This document shows positions 49,229 to 59,666 of a stretch of 64,000 nt of DNA, piece after piece. The stretch spans positions 1 through 64,000 of the forward strand of contig JANDJZ010000148.1 of NCBI GenBank assembly GCA_027943245.1, given 5' to 3'. Made by a program: the position numbers and the translations under genes. A model generated the notes under the pieces. The model had not been told where the DNA came from and searched no databases. It was given only the letters and a program-made list of their open reading frames with translations. The first letter of the stretch is position 1, and every line of letters begins with the position of its first letter. This DNA is from Acanthamoeba sp. SK_2022b. Its lineage: Eukaryota > Discosea > Longamoebia > Acanthamoebidae.

Positions 49229-49588
49229 TCAGTCGGTGGAGCTGGCGCCGGTGGGTTTGTTGCTTTGGACTTTCTGGCGCGCCACCCAGGTGAGAAATGA
49301 GAAAAAAAAAAATGCAAATTTCAAGTACTTGTGCATAATTAAAAATAGCGTGAATGAAAAAAGATTATGTGACATGGGTTGTGAACTTTGTGCCGTGGGT
49401 ACCTCCGCATCTACCACCCGTTTCAGCTGCAGCAGCACAGAAGGGGGCAGAGCGTCGAGATCTACATTAATGTCGTCCCCCCCAGCAGGAGCCATGTCGC
49501 GAGTGAGTATATCCACAATCTCGGCGAGACGGTGCGGTGGCATGAGTTGTATGTCTTCGGCAAGCTGCTTCTTCTCAGCAAATGACAT
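49229..49588 (-). CDS. Small solo NET (BET extra-terminal) domain protein
   Basis: Two exons (from 49588 to the donor GTACCC near 49402, then from the acceptor near 49273 to the TGA at 49229) give about 76 residues, starting MSFAEKKQLAEDIQLMPP and continuing LAEIVDILTRD, then the acidic INVDLDALPPSVLLQLKRVV. This is the NET domain of BET bromodomain proteins, which binds short lysine-rich motifs of chromatin regulators. No bromodomain is encoded nearby on either strand. The next gene upstream on this strand, the sedolisin, ends at 49912. It may be a genuine single-domain protein, as found in some plants and protists, or have an undetected upstream exon. Confidence 0.68.
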   Translation of the reverse strand: MSFAEKKQLAEDIQLMPPHRLAEIVDILTRDMAPAGGDDINVDLDALPPSVLLQLKRVVDAEVPTAQSSQPMSHNLFSFTLFLIMHKYLKFAFFFFSFLTWVARQKVQSNKPTGASSTD

Positions 49589-49911
49589 TGTGTTCAAGCC
49601 ACAGAAATGTACTTTCACTTTTTGTATTTATTTCTCTCCTTGTAGCTTCCCGTTAAAAAAAGAGGGAGGCGCGTCAGCATCAACGGAACGACAGGGCCCG
49701 GGCACACGATGCGACCACAGCATCATCAACATCAAAGCTTTGTAACAAAGCCCAACGTTCAGAGAGGCTTTTTCAACATATGGGAAGTTGAGCGTTAGCT
49801 CAACAAAGTAAAGTGTTTCAATGGGAGCGACTAGGTGACATGGAAGGCGAGCTTGAAGGCGACTGGGTGGGCGACCGTGAAAATGTCCTGGTGGGCGATT
49901 GCGAGGGCGAC

Positions 49912-52900
49912 CTAGCTGGTGTACGCGATTATCAAGGTAATTGCGACGGCGACCTTGAAGGAGTAGGGTATTGTGAGGATCGCGATTGCGTAGAGGAGGG
50001 CGATGGGAGAGTTGGCGAGCGGGCTCATGGAAGAGCTTGGTGAGGGCGAGTCGGTGTTCGTGGGCGGATTAGTGAGTGAATTAGAGGGCGAGGTCGTAGG
50101 AGAGTGCGTGTGCGAGCTAGTCGGTGAATTCGTAGGTGAATGCGAAGGTGAAGTAGTTGCACTGGATCGAGTGACCGACGGCGAAGGCGAAGGCGAAGGC
50201 GAAGGGGAGGGATCATCAAAATGGAGCAGGTAGTCGGCCATCATCCCGAAGTTAGGAACGCCTAGCTAGAATGTCCCGCCAATCCACCCACCAGGAGCAT
50301 GTCAGGACACTATGGGCAAAGGTGTGCATGCGTGTGAAGGGGTGTCAAGAGGTACGCCGGTGGCGGCATCCCAGCCAGAAGTTGCTGCCCAGCCGTACTG
50401 GCACACGTAGCCCTTGGTAGCCTTGTTGTCACCCGAGATCACATCGGTGAATGCCGCTGGGCGTTCTGTGGCCATCTGATAAAGTACTGGGTTGAGGAAG
50501 CCCAGCTGCGACTTGCCTCTACTCACACGGGTCGCCCACCACGAGCGCACCCCAACCCACACACCCATGCACGAGGCGATGAGTCCCTCCGCTACACGTG
50601 TATCTGTCTGAGAGCGATGTTGCGGCGCGGTGCGGTGTGAGGTGTGGGACAGGCGCGTACGCGCTGATGCGCATCCGGTTAATGAGCGTGATCATTCCGG
50701 CCAGAGTGGGCGTGCTTGCACTTGTGCCATCAAAGGAATACCACTGTTTGACGAGGGGAGGTCAATGCCCAGTCGGTCAGCATCGCACACATGAACAATG
50801 AAAAGTACTCATTGGAGTGCAGGCTTGCACAGGAATGAGTGAGTGATCATTGTGACGGTGGGGTGGGACAACGGCCAGCATGTCGCGTTGACGCTGTTGA
50901 GTATGTGTATGTGTGCGCAGGTGTGCACGTGTGGATGCTGATATTAGGTGGGATGCCCTACCGCCGGAGTGGAGTTGCCCGTAGTTCCTCCATACGAGAC
51001 GGAATAAGCGTGGCCTAGCAAGCTGATGTCCGGATATCCCCTCCCTGAGAGCGCACCACAGGCACCGCGCCGTCATCACCACCATTCATCATAACCACCA
51101 TAACACACGTTACGTGCATACGTGAGGGTATATGGGTGCGGTGTACCGGTGGTGTTATAGACAGAGGTGGGCGGGAAGCCGAGACCGGTCTTGCTGAGGT
51201 AGGCGGCCACCTGTGTGCTCTGCCATGACGGGCGCGCGAAGATCGCTGAGAACCCGCCGCCGGACGTGATGGCGGAGAGGCCCTCGATCGTTCCCACCAC
51301 GTCGATTCCTGTATGCACGCACGTCATCACACCATTTGCACTACGCTTTAGCACGGCCTGGTGCATGCTGCGGCTGAGCTTCAGAAGTGGCGAGGTTACC
51401 TGCGGCCGGCCATTCGGTGGCGCCCACGGCGGTAGACCACACGCTGGTGGCCGTGTAGCTTTGGATCATCTTTGGCCAGCTGGCGGTGGTTTTCGAATGG
51501 TTTTTGAATTGCGTAGAGCCTACGGTGCCGTAGACAAACGACGAGCAGGTACAGGTTGAGTATAGCCACTCTAGACCTGCCGCGCGCACCATCCTCTCTT
51601 GTGAGTCACCTTTGCATAGGCCAGTGCACGCGAGCGATGGAGGCTGCGGTGCCAACCGTATATGTCGACTTCGATGGCGGCATTGCAGCCGGACTGCTGG
51701 TTGAGGAAGGTGGTGATCGTGTTGAGCTGTGCCGAAGTGAACTGGCCCGTGCTGGCTGTTTCGTAGCCCGCAGCAGAGACCAGAAGCGCCAGCATGGTTT
51801 TACACAAGTAGGAAGAGGAATAGCAACCTCGTGATGAAGCTGAATAACGGAGTGGAGTGATTGGGCAAGGGCTGTACTTGAGGGGAAGCTGCGCGTGCCG
51901 CTCGAATCGACAACCAAAATTTGTCCGCCTGCGGTGATGGTTACCATAACTCTAGGGGACGACTTGGAGTGGGTGAAGACAGCGTACAGGAGGTAGTTGT
52001 GTGAGCGCAGCCTCCGGGAAAGCAGTATTTGGACGTGTCCAGTGGACAGGCTTCGCTTCCGCCTGCAGAGCCACCATCACCTGCAGCATGTGCACAGAGT
52101 AACATAGGAGGACCTGAGCATACTCAACGACTACCGAAGAAAAAGAAGGATAGGTGACCTGAAGCAGCGAGCATCGAGATGCCTCGAGCGGCCACCTTAG
52201 CCAGCTGAGCATCAGTGCTCGCCGTGTCGCTCCACGACCCTCCTGTGCTCATCACTTCATCGGAGCCCCACGAGATAGAATACACCTGCATAGCCGTGCT
52301 AGATGAGTGAGTTAGACGAAGAGTGACACGGACACGAACCATGGCGGGACTGGCTGCAGCTGCGACTTGCAGGGCCCAATAGTAGGTGGACAAGCCAGAA
52401 TTGTCGTTAAGGTCGAATTGATGGTTGGCATTGGGCGCCATGGCAGTGATGTACTGCGTATCCAAATCGCTCTCGCCTGCGCACGCGACGTGAGCTCGTC
52501 AGTCTGAGTTGACGCGTCCGCGCGTTGTGCTCGATAATTGGGTCATTGCCTGAGGCATAGCAGGTAGAGGAGGAGCAGGGAACGTTGGAACCGGTGCCAC
52601 TGATGGTCGTCACAGTAGGCGTGGGTAGGCTGTAGTGTGTCGAAAAGGTCTGACCTCATGCAAAATCGGCAAATGTACAGTCAGTAGAACGAACGCCATG
52701 TAACTCAGCTATCTTTCGGCAAGCGAGCCTACCTGCAGGCCGCGAGCGGAATACAAGTCGTTGTACGATACCGCTGCCTGCACAGCAGATACGCGTGGAG
52801 ATTGTTGGTCAGCCAGTCTCGGCAAACACATACCCACAGAGATAATTGTCAAGCCGTGGACGCACTTGTGATACAGAAGATGAGGCGAAGAGGGTCGACG

Positions 52901-54086
52901 AAACGTTATAACGCGTACGGATATCGCTGGGGCCTACGCTCGACGACTGCCGACTGTTCATGCCCTAACAACTCGCCTAGGTGAATAGGTTTCTCTTAAA
53001 CAGCCACTCACAAACATGCAAGCAAGGGAAGCGCAGATGCGAGAACCACCCCCTCGGAATCAGAAGTCGGGGGCTACCTCCGTCTCGTCTTTGTGAGAGC
53101 GGCCGTGGGCGATAAACTGGCGTGGAAAAGAGACGTCGGTCAAACCGACCAGGTTACGCACGTTGAGGCTCACGTTCAGGGACACCGTGGCGCCTGTGGG
53201 CCATTGGCATGCACCCGTGAGTTCCCATCATTCTCCCTCTCCCTTCTCTGCCTTCGTAGGTGGCGGGTAAAGTGCTTACTTCGGGCAAGTAGAGGGACTG
53301 TGCGGCCAGTGGCCAGGTGCGTGTACTCAGCGATCTCCGTGTCGAACAATTGTTCGCAGTTGGCCGCTGTAGTTCTTACCTGCTCCCGAGCGACGAACCA
53401 TGCCGGTGACGCGGCGGGGAACGGTCCGTGCAAAAATGCGATTAGCCAGGAAGGAGAGACGGGAAGGTGATGGAAGACCGACCATGATCACATCGCCATA
53501 GGACTCAGTGGTCAAGGGTTGGTCGCTGTTGGCCATGCTCTCGCCGGCGAGCCATTGCAGCACGGCCTCCTCGACCTCTGGCGGGGCTGCCACCAGCTCC
53601 CTGCGAGCCTTGCAGCATCCGTAAACAGCGAGTCAACAACTTCACCGGTGTCGGAGATAGGGACCTGAGTTGCTCGGCAGTGAGGAACTGGCCGTAGGAG
53701 GGTGACTTGGGGTTGGACACCTCCTCGGCCACCTGCTGCGCGATGCCCCACTTGCCCGTCCTGCCGCAGCCCCACGCCACACGAACGTATCGTAAGTGCC
53801 TCAAGTGAATAAGAATCACATAGAGGTTGGTGTTGAGGAGAGGTCAGCAGGAGAGATACTCGAGTTCGAGGAAGAAGGTGACTTGCTGGGTGGAGGCGGC
53901 TCGCTTCTGGCCCACAGACCAACCGGACAGGAGAAGCGCGTGTGCGGGGATGGGCGCCTGGAGCTCGACCCTAAGCTCGCCGTAGGACAGTTGCTTGGAC
54001 GTGGCGGTGGCAGCGTCCAAGAGCAAGCCGACGGTCAACGTGATCAAGAAGATGTCCAAGGCCTTTGTTATCGTTGTAGTCAGCAT
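49912..54086 (-). CDS. Sedolisin (S53) peptidase with inserted segment and S/T/P stalk
   Basis: A multi-exon gene read from 54086. A signal peptide (LDIFLITLTVGLLLDAATA) is followed by a pro-kumamolisin-type propeptide (GWSVGQK, then EEVSNPKSPSYGQFLTAEQL). The catalytic domain keeps the S53 residues: Glu and Asp in GESDLDTQY, the oxyanion Asp in SGDGGSAGG, and the Ser nucleophile in FDGTSASTPTLAG. Other family marks are TSGGGFSAIFARPSWQ and GWDAATGLGVPNFG. S53 enzymes are acid serine-carboxyl peptidases. Between the oxyanion Asp and the segment preceding VGATEWP lies an extra region of over 100 residues (about 52070-51480). The last exon, 49912-50265, encodes a Ser/Thr/Pro repeat stalk and a hydrophobic C-terminus, suggesting a GPI or membrane anchor. 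Several internal exon boundaries are approximate. Confidence 0.82.
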
Positions 54087-54538
54087 GGTCGGAGGGGTTG
54101 TTAACCTGAGCTGCTCCGACTTCATGCGCCGAGTGCCCGGCTTGCGGGCGCAACCTATTGACTTATTTGCGCCATGTTTTTCTTGTTTTCTCGCTGGTAG
54201 GAAAACGTCCGGCCAGCCAATGCGCACAATTTAAACCCGTGTAGGTAAGCGCCAGTTGTAACGCCAGTCGAGCTATCTTTCCCCTGTGTGGGCTGGTCAG
54301 CGTAGTCAAGGATACCCTGTCGACATCACCACCCCGGTTTCTTTTTTGATCTTCTACGTTTTCTAATGGCCTGCCAATTCGGCACAGCATCTGCCAGCAC
54401 ACCAACACCCTACTTTTGTTGTCCTGAAGGACCAAGCTTGTGGGTGAAGAGGATGGCGCAATGTTTGTTTGGCCTTGAGCCAGCCTTGCACTTGCTGGGT
54501 TCTTCTTGAGCAACAGCTCAAATACAACGCAGCTGCCG
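54087..54538. other. Intergenic region
   Basis: This 452-bp stretch lies upstream of the sedolisin and downstream of the Yippee-like gene, both on the minus strand. It should contain the sedolisin promoter. Nothing else was identified. Confidence 0.4.
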
Positions 54539-55082
54539 CTACTGCACGTCGGTCTTCTTGGCGAGTTTGGCCTTTTCGAGGATAAACTTGCCCACTTTGT
54601 ACTGCTGACTCTCCTCCACCGCCTCCTCCTACAGAAACGTGAGGATAGACCGAGTGGGCGACACCCGCGCAGTGGCAAACGTACATATTTCCAACCAACA
54701 ACGCTGTGGCAATCATTACAGGATATGTCTGCCACGGTGTGGAGGCCTGTTAGAAGAATGCGGTCCTCTCGCGGCCCCAGGGAAACGTTCACCCTGCCAT
54801 TTTGGAGAAGAATTATATTTTTTTAATATTAAAAAATACAAACGCTCATTGCGAAAAATTAGGAATAATAAAGAACATACACAGAAGCGAAGAGGTAGGC
54901 CTGCCCGTGTCGTCCCTGAAAAGCCTGATGAAAAAGTGAGATTAATTTGCGCAAGGGATTTCTCGCCGGCGAAGGGTACGCACCTTGGACACGATTTCGT
55001 CACCACGAGCCAGATGCGAGTTACATTTGGAGCACGCGTAGACGATGTTACCCGACAGGTACGTCTTGAATACCTTTCCCAT
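54539..55082 (-). CDS. Yippee-like zinc-binding protein
   Basis: Four exons (54984-55082, 54881-54924, 54685-54793, 54539-54628) encode 113 residues, matching the usual YPEL length of about 105-120. The sequence follows the family closely: [54 protein letters not shown] and a C-terminal [16 protein letters not shown]. The two CXXC pairs (ACSKC and SCNDC) bind one zinc in this fold, which is related to the cereblon/Mis18 domain. YPEL proteins are nuclear or centrosomal and conserved across eukaryotes, and some act in CTLH/GID ubiquitin ligase complexes. Exon phases force the donor GTATGT at 54880 and the acceptor before AFQGRHG. Confidence 0.93.
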
Positions 55083-55322
55083 CTTGTTGCGTTTTCTTGT
55101 TTCCACGCTCTGGTTCGTTGCTTGTAGGGCGCTGCTAGGGCACCAGGGTCTCGAGACTCTGGCGCACTCACGAGGCACGAGCTGGAACCGACCAATTACC
55201 ACGCCTAATTAATACGTAACTGCCGCGAGGCTACCACACTCTCGGGCGGTCTCGAGACCCTCCGGGCAGTAGTGCCGAGAGGCTGTGGAGGGTCTCGACC
55301 CAATATCAAGTAGGGTAAGGCC

Positions 55323-56288
55323 ATGCCATGCCTCAGAAACACAACAGCACCAGACCAACACAGCGCGCTAGTCATGGCTAGCGAGTACCAGCACACCACC
55401 GCTGAGGAGGGCGAGATCAGCATCGACCTAGAGACGGAGCTCTTTGCCGAGCTGCGCACCATGATGACCTTAGAGGGACTGCAGACAAGCGCAGAGCCAG
55501 CCGATGTGGGCGTCGTGTCTTCTAGCCACGTTGACCTCTACGGCAGCCCTCGCAGCGCAGGTTCCTGTACTTCGGCCGAACTGGGGCCTTGTTCGTCATC
55601 CGAGCCTTGGACGGTGTCCGTGGACTCAACAACGGAAGCTCCAACGACCTTCTGCTCTCCGCCTCCAGGCGGAGACGAGCCAGACGCCCCGGCCCCGTCC
55701 ATGGCACTCGAGCCTGTGTGGGTGTATCTGTTCACTCACATGCCCGAAAAGGCCAAACTCATCTGGGTCGTCCTCTTCACCCTCTGCCCTCATCCGCTCT
55801 CCTCCTTCGTCCTTCGCCTCGTCGACTGCGCCGGCAAGTGTCAAGACATCACTCTCCCCGCAAACCTCGAGCATTCGTGGACGACCACCACCGACGGGCC
55901 GCAGCAGCTTACAGGGGATGAAGGCCAGCAGATTTCAATCGAGGGAGTGCACCAGTACAAGGTGGCCTTTGACTGCCCCAACCAGACCTTCGAGCGAGCC
56001 ATCTTCCACGCGTACCTGATCAACGCTGAGTCCGGCATGACCATCGACTTGGGACCGCTCTCCGTCGTGACCACGGCCTCCCAGCGTCCGCGACTATCAA
56101 CAAAGATCATGGAACGGAGCCCTTCGACAGAGCACAAGCGACTGGTGGTCAACTTCAAGCAGCACCCCCCGAGCAGGCGTCACCACCCCAACGGGAAGGG
56201 TGGGGGACAGCCCAGTAGGCGCGGTCTTCGATTCTTCCCTGACGAGTTGGCAAAGGCTGTGCCACTGCTTGCGCAGCTGCGAAGGTAA
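55323..56288 (+). CDS. Orphan single-exon protein, 321 aa
   Basis: An uninterrupted frame with start at 55323, or more likely at the second Met (55374, MASEYQH). The N-terminal third is acidic and rich in Ser, Thr and Glu. The middle (about residues 128-250) looks like a folded beta-rich domain, with Trp/Phe-rich segments (EPVWVYLFTHMPEKAKLIW, then HQYKVAFDCPNQTFERAIFH). The C-terminus is basic. I do not recognise a family. The frame ends CGA-AGG-TAA, and the same bases form a good splice donor (GTAAGA at 56285), so the true 3' end is uncertain. It is unusual in lacking introns among its neighbours. Confidence 0.55.
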   Translation: MPCLRNTTAPDQHSALVMASEYQHTTAEEGEISIDLETELFAELRTMMTLEGLQTSAEPADVGVVSSSHVDLYGSPRSAGSCTSAELGPCSSSEPWTVSVDSTTEAPTTFCSPPPGGDEPDAPAPSMALEPVWVYLFTHMPEKAKLIWVVLFTLCPHPLSSFVLRLVDCAGKCQDITLPANLEHSWTTTTDGPQQLTGDEGQQISIEGVHQYKVAFDCPNQTFERAIFHAYLINAESGMTIDLGPLSVVTTASQRPRLSTKIMERSPSTEHKRLVVNFKQHPPSRRHHPNGKGGGQPSRRGLRFFPDELAKAVPLLAQLRR

Positions 56289-56432
56289 GATGTTCAACAT
56301 GAAGTGGAAGTGCGAAAGAATAAATAGAAGAAACTTTGCCTTCTTGTCGACATCATCGGAGTTAAAGTGTTCGGCGACAACGTTTTGCTGTCACCAATTC
56401 TTTTGCTTTCTAATTGTCCAGCAAATCAAAAG

Positions 56433-57910
56433 ATGGCCGACCACTCGTGCAAGAAGGGAGACAAGATTCTCTACATCACGCCTGCTCCTGCCGTGCCACC
56501 GGAGGTTTCGCAGCTGCAGGAGATCGTCGGCAGCGAGGGTGCCGTCAAGGTCATCTCTCGCCCCCAGATTACTGATGGTACCACACTCCTCCTCAGCGCA
56601 CCAGTGGAAGCGAGGCGTGGTGACGTCTAGACGTCGGGTCAGCCGTGGGCAAGGTGATGCCAAATTTCTGGTACCTGATGCACCTTTTTTTTTTTTTTTT
56701 TTTTTTTAGATAAGAGCGGCGAGTCCTCGTCTACCTATGATGTGGTGATTTCCATCGGTGCTTCGGCTGCTGGTCACCAGACCGACTTCCTGTTCGAGCT
56801 GGCACGCGTGCTGAAGCCCTCGGGCTTGCTTGTCCTCCGAGAGCCTCTGCTTCTCGGCTCCAAGGTGCCCCTCCATATAGCCCTCCAAGCATTTTGCCCT
56901 ACGACGCTCACGCTCGTGACTTGGCAATGGTGGCGGCGACAACAGGATGGCATCGTGACGGCACTGCGCACAGAGAAGGAGGTGGAGAGCGCGCTACTTA
57001 TCTCTGGCTTCACATCAACCACCTTCACCAACACCCAGGGCGCCTCGTCCGTGGCCTCCTTCCCCGCGCTCAACGGCTCTGCCGACGTGCAGACCCAGAT
57101 CGCTACATTTGAGGTATATTTTGCTCCTCTCACACAACGCTCCCTCTCACACAACGCTCTGTCTCACGACCTTGGGTTGCTTGTCTGGCCATCGCTCGTT
57201 CCTGTCATTGTGAAGATTCGATCGGTCAAGCCCAACTGGGAGTTCGGTGTTTCGGCGGCTCTCTCGCTTCCCAAGAAGTCCGCCTCGGCTGCTCCCGTGT
57301 GGTCCCTCTCTGCTGGTACCCAACAGCTACAACTCGCAACTCTTGGTGGTGTCTCTCTCATCTCATGCAACGGCCTGCACGCGCACAACAAACAGATGAC
57401 ACTATTGATGAGAGCATCCCCGTGTCCAAGCCCGTGGCTGCCGGCTCGACCTGGAAGCTGGACGCCGATGACGCTGATCTGATCGAAGATGACGCCCTGC
57501 TCGAGAAGGAGGATCTTGCCAAACCCGACAAGGGTACGGGCTCGCTCACCTCGCGCGAGGTTATGGTGTTGTCGTGCGCCAACTCCAACTGTCTTGCAGT
57601 GTTCGATTGTGGCACCAGCGCGAGTGGCAAGAAGAAGGCGTGCAAGAACTGTTCGTGCGGCCTTGCCGAGGAGCTAGAGGCCGGTCAGGAGGTCAAGAAG
57701 AAGACGCCCGAACAGGCTTCTTCGTGTGGCAGCGTACGCTGGCTTCCGCTCTCACCTTCCTTGCGTGCGAGATACTGATGTGCGCTGCGTGTGTTTGCGT
57801 GTCGCGCGCAGTGCTACCTGGGCGACGCGTTCCGATGCGCGAGCTGCCCCTACCTCGGCCTGCCGGCGTTCAAGCCCGGCGAGAAGATTTCCCTCGCCAA
57901 CATGGACTAG
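56433..57910 (+). CDS. ciapin1: Anamorsin / CIAPIN1 (Dre2), cytosolic Fe-S assembly
   Basis: Seven exons (56433-56577, 56710-56864, 56946-57113, 57216-57315, 57396-57533, 57600-57733, 57812-57910) encode 312 residues, the usual length. Residues 1-190 form a methyltransferase-like domain without catalytic motifs ([10 protein letters not shown], then [15 protein letters not shown]). After an acidic linker come the two cluster-binding regions: the [2Fe-2S] motif ending [17 protein letters not shown], and the second motif [19 protein letters not shown], followed by [12 protein letters not shown]. The protein accepts electrons from the diflavin reductase Tah18/NDOR1 to build cytosolic Fe-S clusters. 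The first cluster motif has VFDCGTS upstream, so its first Cys is present. Intron 1 ends in a pure T tract. The ATG at 56433 follows an acceptor-like TGTCCAG at 56421, which suggests a 5'-UTR intron. Confidence 0.93.
56686..56707 (+). repeat. Poly(T) tract at an anamorsin intron acceptor
   Basis: About 22 consecutive T immediately before the TTTAG acceptor at 56707-56709; an extreme pyrimidine tract. Confidence 0.9.
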
Positions 57911-58188
57911 AAAGTTGGGCGTTGTTTTGTGTTGATATCAAAAACGAATAATTCCTCGATGAGCTTTTCCTCTCTGTGTATTGTTTCTCTCCTCCAGAGC
58001 CACCTACACCAAAGAGCGAACGCGAAAGAACGAAAACTAAACGACGCTCGCTGCGAGCGAGAGGTGTATTGTGTGGTGATCTGCCGGAGGCGGTCACAAA
58101 TAAAGGTGGGGGTGGTCATCGACGTATGATTACAAGGGTGGGGATAGAACAAGAGGAACGAGAAGAAAAAGGGACAGGCAAAGTAAGC

Positions 58189-59077
58189 TTAATCGTCAGC
58201 GTATTTGACCTGCAGATACTCGCTCACCACCTTGAAGCACGCTTCACAGACGCGCACGCTGTCTCGATAGCCCTTGTCTGGCGGCCGTGGAGGTCGCGAA
58301 GCGACATGTCAGAACTGGGCCTAACACAACAGAAGATCCATAGGTCCTGAAGGCCACGCAAAAAGGGCGTACCCAGCAGCGTGATGGATTGTTGGGTGCA
58401 CAGAGCGCAGAAAATGAGGCCGCAATTGCGACAGTGGTGCTGTGACAACGCAGAAGAAGGGAGTAGGTGAGTGTGCAGCAAACTCAGATTAAAAAAACCT
58501 GCGCCCGAACTGCGAAAAAGGTGCACCAACAGGAAGTTGAACTGTCTAAAAATTAAGATAAGGCCGGAGAATAAAGAAGTACTTTTTAATACGCAAAGTT
58601 CAAAAAAAAACAGCAAAAAATAGTTGTTTTTTGAACATTAAAATAAATTATTAGGAAAAAATAAAACGAAAGGGAAGCAAAAAGAGAAGGTACCCGTCGA
58701 AAGGTCATGGTGAACTCCTTCTGGCACTTTAGGCAGCAATTGGTCTCGTCGTCGGGCATCCAGTTTTTGTGGTTATACACAGCCAACAGGGCAGCCAGCG
58801 CGGCCGAAGCGGCAGCGGCGGTCGGGCACGAGGGAGTTTCGGGCACAGGTGAGTGGTCACCGCTGCCACCCTTGGTGGGTCGTTCTATCATGACGTTCTT
58901 GCCGGCCCACTCGAAGCGGTCTTCAAGAGGGAGCGACCCAAAGTTGAGGGTCATGGGCGTGCGGGCCTCTGCCACCCGCTCTGGCTTGGACTTTTTCATG
59001 GTCCCTGTGCCTGCTGACACAGTGTCGCGTCTTCCTCGTGAGACCGTCGGCTCGGGTATGGGCATCCCTTCCATCAT
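58189..59077 (-). CDS. Small FYVE zinc-finger protein
   Basis: Three exons (58694-59077, 58373-58439, 58189-58277) encode 179 residues. The N-terminal part is polar, then Ala-rich (about residues 85-105). The C-terminal FYVE domain has the three diagnostic elements: the WXXD-type NWMPD, the basic RRHHCRNCG across the first exon junction, and RVCEACF. Eight Cys/His ligands for two zinc ions are in place (CLKC, HCRNC, CALC, CEAC). FYVE domains bind phosphatidylinositol 3-phosphate on endosomes. No other domain is present, so it may be a regulatory or adaptor protein. The start at 59077 is the first of two adjacent in-frame ATGs (the second at 59074); the frame is open further upstream without a convincing start. 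Confidence 0.85.
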
Positions 59078-59666
59078 GTCCGTGTGTGTGCTTCTTTCTC
59101 CAACGCGCCAGGTTTTTGCTTTGTTGCCGTGTGTGTCGGACACGAGAGCTCGCGTATTACCGCAAAAGAGTGTCGGGGTTGTATGATTTCCTTCTGTTTT
59201 TCTCTCTTCCTCGAACCTAAGAACCACCTTCGGTGCAAGCGGGCCAGGTGTGTGCGCGCTCGAGCAAGGGCAAGGCAAAAGGCGTGTAGCGTCGCTTGGT
59301 TGTTCTTCTTCGTCCAGCGCGGCCTTTTCGTCCCTCTCTTCCTGGGTCTTCCGGCGCATGAACTGAACTGAACCGCCGCGAGCGGAGAGTCGCGGCAGTC
59401 GCCGTTGTTGGCGCACAGAAGAAAATAACCAAACATGGGTGGGGGATTTTCCACCACCAAAGACGATCGAAGCAATACCCGGTCTCGGGGCCGATCGTTG
59501 TGTCGAGCTGACCAGTCCCGTACCTCTTTGACGGTGTCCGTCCTCTGCCCTCGTGTGATAGCGAAATAACAGGGGCCACGGACACGAGCCCTGCCGCGAC
59601 GGCGGTGAGACAAACTGTTTTGCAGACGAAGAAGAGTGGAAGAAGAGAACAGAGGAGAGTAGAAAA

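Noticed and set aside
49813..50043. Acidic Gly/Asp/Glu-rich plus-strand open frame
   Set aside because: It is the complement of the Ser/Thr/Pro stalk of the sedolisin, whose last exon fits the peptidase frame exactly.
59084..59371. Plus-strand frame upstream of the glycosidase
   Set aside because: It overlaps the FYVE gene start on the other strand and its protein has no features. The glycosidase signal peptide clearly starts at 59667.
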